From assembly GCA_900544945.1 (NCBI GenBank), contig UQXG01000082.1, positions 1 through 9,909 on the forward strand: 9,909 nt of DNA, in the 5' to 3' direction. Numbering within the stretch: position 1 is the first letter of the stretch; each line of letters begins with the position of its first letter. Below the pieces are notes generated by a model, which had not been told where the DNA came from, made no database searches, and saw nothing but the letters and a program-made list of their open reading frames with translations. This document shows, in pieces, positions 1-6,274 of the stretch. The position numbers were made by a program, and so were the translations under genes. Origin of the DNA: an uncultured Eubacteriales bacterium (lineage in GTDB: Bacteria > Bacillota > Clostridia > Oscillospirales > Oscillospiraceae).

Positions 1-220
1 GCAGAAATTAACATTTATTGCGAATGATCATTTATTCAGTCATTTTTTGTGTTATAACGGATTGCCACACCAGTGTGCGCACTGGCACGCGATTTGTCAA
101 GGATAAATTTCCCCTGTTCCGTTTGATGCGTGGTTTTTCTGTGTATCGCACAAAGTGATTTTATCCTTTTTGTGGACTATAGCCTATCTCATACTACCAA
201 CGGTGATGTTTTACAACACA
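1..220. other. AT-rich gene-free left edge
   Basis: No coding region is supported here on either strand. An open frame begins at 130 on the plus strand, but it runs through the terminator and antisense through the mutase gene, so I do not regard it as real. The base composition is clearly more A+T-rich than the genes to the right. The only structure seen is the inverted repeat at 70-85, listed separately. The stretch is best read as spacer beyond the end of the leftward operon, possibly containing control sequence for a gene lying to the left of the window. Confidence 0.6.
70..100 (-). promoter_or_regulatory. inverted repeat beside a TTGACA box (possible operator)
   Basis: CCAGTG at 70-75 and CACTGG at 80-85 form a 6-bp inverted repeat around TGCG. 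The 8-bp palindrome GTGCGCAC lies inside it at 75-82. On the minus strand a perfect TTGACA (100-95) sits just upstream of the repeat, as an operator would next to a -35 box. However, the bases 17-18 nt downstream (about CACACT) make a poor -10 box, so promoter activity is doubtful. If real, it would drive a gene to the left of the window. Confidence 0.2.
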
Positions 221-269
221 GAAAAAAGAAAAGATGGGCAGCATCCGTAAGTGATTACAGATGCTGCCC
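221..269 (-). terminator. rho-independent terminator of the leftward operon
   Basis: GGGCAGCATC (236-245) and GATGCTGCCC (260-269) are perfect 10-bp arms. After one C-A mismatch (246/259) the stem continues with GTAA (247-250) pairing TTAC (255-258), closed by a GTGA tetraloop (251-254). Read on the minus strand, the hairpin is followed at once by a T-rich run, ATCTTTTCTTTTTTC (235-221), which is the classic intrinsic terminator layout. Nothing comparable follows on the plus strand, so it acts leftward. It lies downstream of the mutase gene and the short tail frame, and marks the end of the importer operon. Confidence 0.88.
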
Positions 270-312
270 GTTGAAATTATGCTTTTATCCCCTTTCTGAC
301 AGAATGAAGGAA

Positions 313-480
313 TCAAATTTCCTGATCCTGTTTGTGGGATGTGCGCTGCTGCGCCTGTTCAAAATTCTTGCGGGCAGAGTCCACATAGAATTTAATTTTC
401 CAAAGCTGCTGAGAATCCTCCCGGATGGATTTGAACTGGGCATAGGTTTCCCGATACACGGTATCCATCTGATAAAAGTG
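313..480 (-). pseudogene. unrecognised 51-56 codon open tail after the mutase stop
   Basis: Directly after the mutase TAA (483-481) the same minus-strand frame stays open for 55 codons to a TGA at 315-313. The first ATG is at 468-466 and would give 51 residues. The product is strongly hydrophilic and probably helical, rich in Q, K, R, D and E, with the stretch QQLWKIKFYVDSARKNFEQA in its middle and no membrane segment. I see no ribosome binding site before the ATG (upstream bases are CACTTTTATCAG). The composition looks like genuine coding sequence, so it may be the C-terminal end of a gene cut off when the mutase end was joined to it. It could instead be a small unannotated gene read by coupling from the mutase. 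I do not recognise the family. Charged helical tails of this kind occur in mobile-element proteins, but that is only a guess. Confidence 0.4.
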
Positions 481-1131
481 TTATGGCAACTGCGCCAGAA
501 GCGCGTCCGGCGTTACGCCGGAGAAGCCTGGGATGGTCAGCTCTGCCGACGGAAGCTGCCGGGCCGTTCCGATGCCGATGGCTTTCATTCCGCCCCGGTG
601 GGCGGCCTCGATACCTGCGGCTGAGTCCTCGAAAACCAGGCACTGCTCAGGTGGGAGTCCCAGAGCCTCCGCTCCTTTGAGGAACACCTCCGGGTTGGGC
701 TTGCCGTTTACAATTTTCCTGCCGTCGATTACGGCGTCAAAAAACGCCGTAATTTCCAGCTTTTTCAGGACAAACTCCGCATTTTTGCTGACACTGCCAA
801 GAGCTATCCGGTATCCCTTGGCCCGGGCAGCGCATAAGAATTCCGACACGCCCGGCAGCAGCGCCGCCGGGGTCAAAGTGTCGATCATCTCCCGGTAGCG
901 GTCATTTTTCCGGGTGCACAGCCTCTCTTTTTCGGATTCCGAAAGGGAGCGGTTTCCTTTTTTCAGCAGAATTTCCAGGCACTGTGCCCGGCTGATGCCC
1001 AGAAAGGCCTCCTGGTCTGCCGGAGTGAAGGGAATTCCCAATTCTTCGGCAAGCTCCTGCCACGCCCGGGCGTGGAGGGGGTTCGTGTTCACCAGAACCC
1101 CGTCCAGATCGAATAACAGTCCCCGGATCAC
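481..1131 (-). CDS. pgmB: beta-phosphoglucomutase (HAD superfamily)
   Basis: This cytosolic enzyme interconverts beta-glucose 1-phosphate and glucose 6-phosphate through a phospho-aspartate. The 216-residue length fits the family. The sequence starts with the HAD motif LFDLDGVL, giving nucleophile D8 and acid/base D10. Other residues line up with the Lactococcus enzyme as I remember it: H20 with the following ARAW, R48 in GISR, S113-K116 in GSVSKN, K144 in NGKPNPEVF, and the metal ligands E168-D169 in VFEDS. The cap helices (about 15-85) are complete, including RKNDRY. The start is a GTG at 1131-1129 whose GTGA overlaps the ATPase stop. No strong ribosome binding site precedes it, so translation is probably coupled. 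As the last operon gene it likely processes the imported substrate. The main alternative is a related sugar phosphatase, but the near-complete set of mutase residues makes that less likely. Confidence 0.88.
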   Translation of the reverse strand: MIRGLLFDLDGVLVNTNPLHARAWQELAEELGIPFTPADQEAFLGISRAQCLEILLKKGNRSLSESEKERLCTRKNDRYREMIDTLTPAALLPGVSEFLCAARAKGYRIALGSVSKNAEFVLKKLEITAFFDAVIDGRKIVNGKPNPEVFLKGAEALGLPPEQCLVFEDSAAGIEAAHRGGMKAIGIGTARQLPSAELTIPGFSGVTPDALLAQLP

Positions 1132-2750
1132 AGCAGCTTCAGGGTGCCGGAGGTGATGCGCCGACCGCTTGACTGGTCAAAGAGCATCACGCTGCTGCCG
1201 GTGATATCCAGCAGGTGTTTGCTTCCGATGGTAAACAGGGTGCTGCCGAAGACCACGCCGGTGAGCAAATACTCTCCGATGCGCACCTTGACGGTGGATT
1301 CCATGCCGGTGGGCATGGCACCGTAAATCTCGCACTCCACATTTCCACCGCCGGTGATGGACAGGAACTCCGGGCGGATGCCCAGCACCAGATCCTCGTT
1401 GGTGAGCACCGGCTCCTCGTGGATGCCGTCGTCCTCGTCGTTGACTCTGGCGATGTGGTAGCGGAAGGTCTCGTCCTTGTTGCTCTTTTCCACGTAGCCG
1501 CTCTCTCCCGCACGGGCCTTCAGAGCCTGCGCCTGGGCTTCCAGCTCCTCGTCCCGCCGGTGGAACCACTGGGGCAGCTGCAATGGCTGCTCGGGGGTGA
1601 AAACTGCCTTGTGTCCGTCCAGCAGCGTCAGCTCAATGCTGCCCTCAGGCCCCTGCCAGCCCTTGGCCTCCACAAAGTTGATGGAGGGGTTGCCCACGAA
1701 GTCTGCCGCAAAAAGATTGGCAGGGTGATTGTAAACTTCCAGCGGCGCGGCATACTGCTGAAGGACACCGTTGGTCATCAGGCAGATCTGCGTTGCCAGC
1801 GTCATGGCCTCCATTTGGTCGTGGGTGACGTATACGAAGGTGGAGCCGGTTTCCACATGGAGCCGCTGCAATTCATAGCGCATTTCCAGACGCAGTTTGG
1901 CATCCAGATTGGAAAGCGGCTCGTCCATGAACAGCACGCTGGGCTCGGGAGCCAGCGTCCGGGCGATGGCCACACGCTGCTGCTGACCGCCGGACAGCTC
2001 CGCGGGATAGCGGTCCATGAACATACTGATTTTGACGATGCGGGACACCCGGCGCACGGACAGGTCGACCTCTTCTTTGGTCAGCTTGCGCACAGCGGTT
2101 TCCACCTTACCGTCCTTGAGAAGCTCAAAGTTCTCGTTGAAGGGCTGAACCTTTCGAGCGGCCTCCACCTTTTCTTCCAGAGCCTTTACCTCGGCGGACA
2201 CGTCCTTACCCTGCTCCAAATGATAGCCGAACAGCTTTTGGGCAGTGTACTGGGAGATGGTGTAGGTATCGATCAGCTTGATGATGGCCTTCTTTTCGTC
2301 CAGCTTTCCGTTTTTATCCCGGCATTCCTCAAGCGTCTTTACCACATCCTGAGGATTTTTGAGGATCTGTGCCAGACGGGCGGCGTTTTTCGCCTCAAAG
2401 CTGATCTTCGGCATTTCCTCCTTGATGTTTGACAGGCCGAAGGAAATATTCTGGTAGACGGTCATGTTGGGCCACAGGGCATAGTTCTGGAAGAGGAAGC
2501 CCACCTTCCGCTTGTTGGCGGGGATGTTGATGCCCAGCTCACTGTCGAATACCACTGTGTCGCCGATGGTGATGCGTCCGCTAGTGGGGGTCTCCAGTCC
2601 CGCGATCATCCGCAGGGTGGTGGTCTTGCCGCAGCCGGAGGGGCCCAGCAGGGTGACAAACGCGTTATTTTCAATGACCAGATTCAGGTCGTCCACACCA
2701 TAGAACTTGCCCCAGCGCTTGGTGATATGCTCTAATCTGATTTCAGGCAT
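1128..2750 (-). CDS. ABC importer ATPase of the MalK/FbpC type, with large insertions
   Basis: This is the nucleotide-binding subunit that powers the importer from the cytoplasmic face. All ATPase motifs are present: Walker A GPSGCGKT (36-43), Q-loop Q88 in FQNYALWPNMT, signature LSGGQQQR (252-259), Walker B VLFMDEP (272-278), D-loop SNLD (280-283) and switch H310. A TOBE/OB-like C-terminal domain follows (about 355-535, with FVGNPSINF at its start and GIRPEFLSI at 457-465). At 540 residues it is far longer than the usual 350-370. Roughly residues 109-222 form an extra charged helical block between the Q-loop and the signature, and residues about 388-447 are an extra hydrophilic block inside the TOBE domain. 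All motifs remain in frame, so this is not a broken gene. GGAGG (2762-2758) lies 7 nt before the ATG and overlaps the last codons of the permease gene. Only 3 bases separate the two genes. Confidence 0.93.
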   Translation of the reverse strand: MPEIRLEHITKRWGKFYGVDDLNLVIENNAFVTLLGPSGCGKTTTLRMIAGLETPTSGRITIGDTVVFDSELGINIPANKRKVGFLFQNYALWPNMTVYQNISFGLSNIKEEMPKISFEAKNAARLAQILKNPQDVVKTLEECRDKNGKLDEKKAIIKLIDTYTISQYTAQKLFGYHLEQGKDVSAEVKALEEKVEAARKVQPFNENFELLKDGKVETAVRKLTKEEVDLSVRRVSRIVKISMFMDRYPAELSGGQQQRVAIARTLAPEPSVLFMDEPLSNLDAKLRLEMRYELQRLHVETGSTFVYVTHDQMEAMTLATQICLMTNGVLQQYAAPLEVYNHPANLFAADFVGNPSINFVEAKGWQGPEGSIELTLLDGHKAVFTPEQPLQLPQWFHRRDEELEAQAQALKARAGESGYVEKSNKDETFRYHIARVNDEDDGIHEEPVLTNEDLVLGIRPEFLSITGGGNVECEIYGAMPTGMESTVKVRIGEYLLTGVVFGSTLFTIGSKHLLDITGSSVMLFDQSSGRRITSGTLKLL

Positions 2751-2753
2751 GAT

Positions 2754-4583
2754 TTAACCTCCGATTCCTTTATCCAGGCTTGCGCCGGTGACTTTGTTGA
2801 CAAGGGTGTTGCACACCAGAATGGTGATGATGAGGATCAGGTTGATGCCGCTGGAGAAGGCATACAGGCCCATTTCATCGAAGTAATCCAGCGTGGTGGA
2901 CAGGATGAAGCCCTGTACGCACAGCAGCATGAACAGGCTCAGCTCCCGCAGGCAGGTCATGAAGGGCAGCAGGTAGCCGCTGATGATGGAGGATTTCTGG
3001 ATGGGGATGATGATGCGGGTCATGCGCTTGATCCATGGGATGTCCTGAATGATGGCGGCTTCCTCGATCTCGCCGGACAGCTGCAGCATGGAGTTCAGGG
3101 AACTGCGGCTGGCGAAGGGGATGTACTTGATGGTGCCCACGATGATCAGCAGGGTGTAGGTGTTAAACAGGTTCAGCTTCTCCGTGGAGAACAGAATGAA
3201 GAAGGCCGCGCCGACTGCCAGCGAGGGCATCAGGTATGGCAGGAAGGCCATTGAGTTGACATAATTCGCCCATTTACTTCGCCGGTTCTTGGACACCGCG
3301 TAGCCAACCAGCGTGCCGATGGTGCCCGCCAGCAGTGCGCAGCACACGCTGACAAAGATGGTACCCCGGAAGGCGTGCCAGATGGTCTCGTTGTGCAGGA
3401 TGCCCTTCTGGCCGTACATACCGTTCTCGGTGACGTTTTCGCTGGTGACCCACCACTTGGTGGTCAGGTTGCTGGTATCGCCGGTGTACAGGAAGGAGTA
3501 GTCGCCGGGGTTGGGCAGGAACGTCTCGAAGGCGAAGGAGACGATGGGGAAAATGCTGGTGAAGAAGGTCAGGATCACCAGAATCAGGGCGATGATGTAC
3601 TTGCCAGATTTACCCAGATTGATCTTGGAGATCTGTCCGGATTTGCCAGTGACGGTGGTGTAGTTCTTCCGGCTGGTGAGAGACAGCTGATTGAGCATCA
3701 TGATGGCCACGCCGAAGATCATCATGATGATGGCAAGGATGCTGGCTTCGCCGGTATACTTGGAGTTCATGGAGACGTACTTGGTGGACAGGGTGCTGAG
3801 GCCCAGATAATGGGGCACGGGGTAGGAACCCATGGCGCTGCCGAAGACCAGCAGAATGGTGGACAGAATGGCGGGTTTGACCATGGGCAGGGTGATGCGG
3901 GTCATGATCTTCCACTTGGGGGTGTCCAGAATGGTGGCGGCTTCCTCAAGGTTCGCGTCCATGTTGCGGAAAATGCCGCCGATCAGAATGTAGGCAAAGG
4001 GGGCGTAGTGCAGGCCCAGCACCACCATACTGGGGAACAGACCCTTGCACCACCATATGGGCATCTCGATGCCGAACAGGGCTGCGAGAAGACCGTTGGA
4101 GGTGCCGGTGACGGCGTTGGAGTTAAAAAGGTTCTGCCACACCACGGCCAGCGTCCACTGTGGCATGATATAGGGGAAAATAAAGATGGAACTGATGTAC
4201 TTGCGCCATGCCATGTTGGTGCGGGTGACGAGGAAGGCCACAATGCCACCGAACAGAATGGACACGATGCAGGTGCCCACTGCCAGCAGGAGGGTGTTCA
4301 GCAGGGGCGTCCACAGGTTGGTTTTTGCCATCCGGCTGGTAAAGAGGTCGATGTAGTTGACGAGGGTATAGCCGGACACCTGCCCGGTCAGGTGGGCATC
4401 GATGGTGCCGGGGTGAATTTTCAGGGTGTCCTGAATGATGGCCAAAATGGGGGCGACGGTGGTAACGGTAAAGACAATGCCCATCAGCAGCAGGATCACG
4501 TTATAGGGCTTGGAAAAGAAGGTTTTCGTCTTGTTCAGCCCGATGGTGAGGCGGCTGGCGGGGGGATTGGCGGTTGTTTTCAT
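2754..4583 (-). CDS. fused two-domain ABC importer permease (AfuB/FbpB-like)
   Basis: This membrane protein forms the whole translocation channel in one chain. Its 609 residues carry two binding-protein-dependent permease domains. The first covers about 27-300, with hydrophobic segments near 28-50, 94-120, 130-150, 184-205, 237-255 and 280-298. The second covers about 328-595, with segments near 328-352, 405-430, 443-466, 474-490, 533-560 and 578-595. Each half has the cytoplasmic loop that docks on the ATPase, EEAATILDTPKWK...ITLP (213-233) and EEAAIIQDIPWIK...IIIP (507-527). In both, the usual glycine after EAA is aspartate. An outward-facing polar loop at about 353-402 precedes the second domain. 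The architecture matches permeases of the AfuB/FbpB class. AAGGAGG precedes the ATG with 4 nt spacing, just after the intergenic hairpin. Its partners are the lipoprotein upstream and the ATPase downstream. Confidence 0.92.
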   Translation of the reverse strand: MKTTANPPASRLTIGLNKTKTFFSKPYNVILLLMGIVFTVTTVAPILAIIQDTLKIHPGTIDAHLTGQVSGYTLVNYIDLFTSRMAKTNLWTPLLNTLLLAVGTCIVSILFGGIVAFLVTRTNMAWRKYISSIFIFPYIMPQWTLAVVWQNLFNSNAVTGTSNGLLAALFGIEMPIWWCKGLFPSMVVLGLHYAPFAYILIGGIFRNMDANLEEAATILDTPKWKIMTRITLPMVKPAILSTILLVFGSAMGSYPVPHYLGLSTLSTKYVSMNSKYTGEASILAIIMMIFGVAIMMLNQLSLTSRKNYTTVTGKSGQISKINLGKSGKYIIALILVILTFFTSIFPIVSFAFETFLPNPGDYSFLYTGDTSNLTTKWWVTSENVTENGMYGQKGILHNETIWHAFRGTIFVSVCCALLAGTIGTLVGYAVSKNRRSKWANYVNSMAFLPYLMPSLAVGAAFFILFSTEKLNLFNTYTLLIIVGTIKYIPFASRSSLNSMLQLSGEIEEAAIIQDIPWIKRMTRIIIPIQKSSIISGYLLPFMTCLRELSLFMLLCVQGFILSTTLDYFDEMGLYAFSSGINLILIITILVCNTLVNKVTGASLDKGIGG

Positions 4584-4606
4584 GGAACCTCCTTCCGGAA
4601 AGGGAA

Positions 4607-4644
4607 GCGCCTCCGGATCGATTGTTGAGCAGATCCAGAGGCGC
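4607..4644 (-). promoter_or_regulatory. intergenic mRNA hairpin between binding-protein and permease genes
   Basis: GCGCCTCCGGATC (4607-4619) and GATCCAGAGGCGC (4632-4644) form a 13-bp stem with a single mismatch around a 12-nt loop. In the leftward transcript the hairpin follows the binding-protein stop by about 35 nt and is followed by TTCCCTTTCC, too weak a T-tract for full termination. It ends about 10 nt before the permease ribosome binding site. In other importer operons such as malEFG, a stem-loop at this place protects the binding-protein message and lowers expression of downstream membrane genes. The same role, or partial termination, is inferred here. Confidence 0.65.
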
Positions 4645-4678
4645 CGTCTTTGTTACTTGACTGAAATTTCTCTGGAAT

Positions 4679-6070
4679 TTAGCCTGCGCTGTACTTGGTC
4701 AGCATTTCGATCCAGCTGCCTACGGTGAAGGCAACGGAAGCGCAGTACTCGGGATCTTCCAGAACCAGCTTGCCGTCGGTGGTCCACCAGTCGTAGCCCC
4801 GGTCGTTCTTGGCCTCGTAGACGCTGACGCCGTCCACGTAACCGCCGGTCTGATGGTGACGGGTGTTTTCGGTAGCCTCAGCAACCTTGGGGTTGGAGGA
4901 GTAGCCGCCCATGTCCTTGCCCCAGGCGGAGAAGCCGTCCTCGGTGCAGGTCATGTAGGCGATGAAGGCACAGGCAGTCCAGGGCAGGGGGCTGTTGTCG
5001 GTGACGAACAGGTAGTGGCAGTAGCCGTAGCCGCCGATGCCCTGATAGCCGTCGGTGTAAGCGGCAACGTTGACGTTGTTCACGGAGACGGAGTTGGATT
5101 CCTCAACGGAGCGGAGCTTGGAGTAAACCAGCAGGCCAAACTGATCGGTAGCACTCTTATCGACCAGAGTGTTGCAGATGGGGCCGTCATCGGTCTGGGC
5201 GTTGTAGCTCTCTACCCACAGCTTGATCCAAGCCAGCGCGTAGGCACCGTCGGGGCCAAGGCCCAGATCAGCGGCCTCGGACTCCATGGCCTTGATAGTG
5301 GGCTGGAAGTAGGCCTGCTCCTCGGCGGGCAGGGCGTTGTAGGCTTCTTTCAGCCAGCCGGCGTAGGTGTCCTCGGTGAGCATATACAGGAAGTTCTTAC
5401 CGACGATCTCGGAGTCGATGTCCATGTACAGACCATGCTCGCCCTCGGCGACGAAGTCCCAGCAGTTGTCATAAGTCTTGCTGCCGGTGTTGTTGTACAT
5501 GAAGACCTTGTTCAGGGTCTGCAGAGCCAGGAAACCCTTGTACTCTTCGGCAGTGGTGCCGTTGGCATCGGCCCAGTCCTTGGGGATGAAGGTGTCCAGA
5601 ATACCGGTCTGAACCATCTTGCTCTCGATCTGGTTGCCGTCCTGAATCAGGGTCATGGCGAAGGTGCCGGTGTCCTTCAGGGAGTCAGCGGTGAGCTGAT
5701 CGAAGATCTTGTTGTTCTTGGGCTGCTGCCACTCGAAGTCCATGTTGTAGCTGGGGTCGATGGTCTGTAAGTAGGCGATGAACAGAGGCAGGGCGCTCTT
5801 GCCGCGGCTGGAGTTGCCCACGCCGTAGAACATCTTGCCATTGGACTCCTCGATGGCCTTTTTGGCCAACTCCTCGAGGGTCATAGTCTGAGCTTCCTTG
5901 ATGATTTTCTGGGTTTCCGTCAGATTCTCCTCGACGGGGGCTTCCGTAGCGGCGGGAGCGGCCTCGGCGGAAGCAGCGGGGGCTTCCGTGGGAGCGGGGG
6001 TCTTCTGTCCGCAGGCGGCCAGGCCCAGCGCCATGCACAAAACCAGAAGCATTGCGACGATACGTTTCAT
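4679..6070 (-). CDS. substrate-binding lipoprotein of the ABC importer
   Basis: This cell-surface protein captures the solute and hands it to the permease. It has 463 residues. A lipoprotein signal (KR, then a hydrophobic run and lipobox L17-A-A-C20) is followed by a low-complexity linker rich in P, A, T and E (about 21-50), typical of Gram-positive lipoproteins. The mature domain starts near LTETQKIIKEAQ. Aromatic residues are frequent (for example GGYGYCHYLF and YDWWTTDG), as is common in solute-binding clefts. I assign the function from signal, size and operon position; I cannot place the substrate family firmly. It is larger than typical AfuA-type proteins of about 340 residues. GAGGAGG (6084-6078) lies 7 nt before the ATG. 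As first gene of the operon, with a hairpin behind it, it is probably the most strongly expressed. Confidence 0.87.
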   Translation of the reverse strand: MKRIVAMLLVLCMALGLAACGQKTPAPTEAPAASAEAAPAATEAPVEENLTETQKIIKEAQTMTLEELAKKAIEESNGKMFYGVGNSSRGKSALPLFIAYLQTIDPSYNMDFEWQQPKNNKIFDQLTADSLKDTGTFAMTLIQDGNQIESKMVQTGILDTFIPKDWADANGTTAEEYKGFLALQTLNKVFMYNNTGSKTYDNCWDFVAEGEHGLYMDIDSEIVGKNFLYMLTEDTYAGWLKEAYNALPAEEQAYFQPTIKAMESEAADLGLGPDGAYALAWIKLWVESYNAQTDDGPICNTLVDKSATDQFGLLVYSKLRSVEESNSVSVNNVNVAAYTDGYQGIGGYGYCHYLFVTDNSPLPWTACAFIAYMTCTEDGFSAWGKDMGGYSSNPKVAEATENTRHHQTGGYVDGVSVYEAKNDRGYDWWTTDGKLVLEDPEYCASVAFTVGSWIEMLTKYSAG

Positions 6071-6123
6071 TTCAGTTCCTCCTCAAAAGATTTATTCGGC
6101 GGCAGGTCTTGTTCCCTGCTGTG

Positions 6124-6152
6124 CTTATAGTCTAATGGCAAAACAGACAAAA
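6124..6152 (-). promoter_or_regulatory. candidate promoter of the importer operon
   Basis: On the minus strand TATAAG (6129-6124) is a good -10 box about 50 bases upstream of the lipoprotein ATG. The matching -35 position, 17 nt away (6152-6147), reads TTTTGT and is weak. A weak -35 box is what one expects of a promoter needing an activator, which fits control by the divergently encoded AraC-type regulator. A better TTGACC box lies at 6165-6160 but is too far from this -10 box. Confidence 0.4.
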
Positions 6153-6210
6153 ATAAACCGGTCAAAACTGATATTTTTTGCATATTTCTGATTTCTGTGT
6201 AAAACATGAT
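6139..6210. promoter_or_regulatory. three AAAAC-based repeats in the divergent control region
   Basis: CAAAACAGAC (6139-6148), CAAAACTGAT (6163-6172) and TAAAACATGAT (6200-6210) resemble one another and run in the same direction between the two divergent start codons. The first two sit 24 bases apart, and the first overlaps the weak -35 region of the leftward promoter. AraC-type response regulators usually bind direct repeats upstream of their targets, so these are candidate operator half-sites. In DNA this A-rich such matches also arise by chance, and the unequal spacing (24 and 37) weakens the case. Confidence 0.2.
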
Positions 6211-6228
6211 GAAATTGCAAGACCTATG

Positions 6229-6237
6229 TGCTATAAT
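6229..6237 (+). promoter_or_regulatory. extended -10 promoter of the sensor operon
   Basis: TGCTATAAT matches the extended -10 consensus (TGn plus TATAAT) exactly and lies 38 nt before the ATG of the sensor lipoprotein. The -35 position at normal spacing is poor, which is usual for extended -10 promoters. The transcript would start near 6244 and include GGAG at 6263-6266, 8 nt before the start codon. This suggests constitutive basal expression of the sensor, kinase and regulator. Confidence 0.6.
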
Positions 6238-6274
6238 TTAGTCACTTCATTCAAAGCATGGCGGAGATATACCT

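Noticed and set aside
130..624. 164-codon plus-strand frame at the left edge
   Set aside because: It crosses the terminator and the antisense of the mutase gene, and has no recognisable domain.
1215..2432. 405-codon open frame on the plus strand opposite the ATPase gene
   Set aside because: It is antisense to a gene with every ATPase motif. Long antisense frames are expected from G+C-rich codon use, and its translation shows no recognisable domain.
3375..4628. 417-codon open frame on the plus strand opposite the permease gene
   Set aside because: The product is unusually rich in G, H, Q and D, the mirror of membrane-protein codons, and it runs through the intergenic hairpin. It is a shadow of the permease.
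4853..5770. 305-codon open frame opposite the binding-protein gene
   Set aside because: Valine/glycine-rich mirror of a well-supported lipoprotein gene, with no independent ribosome site or domain.
6215..6237. TTGCAA as a -35 box for the TATAAT at 6232
   Set aside because: The spacing is only 11 bases; the extended -10 motif explains the promoter better.
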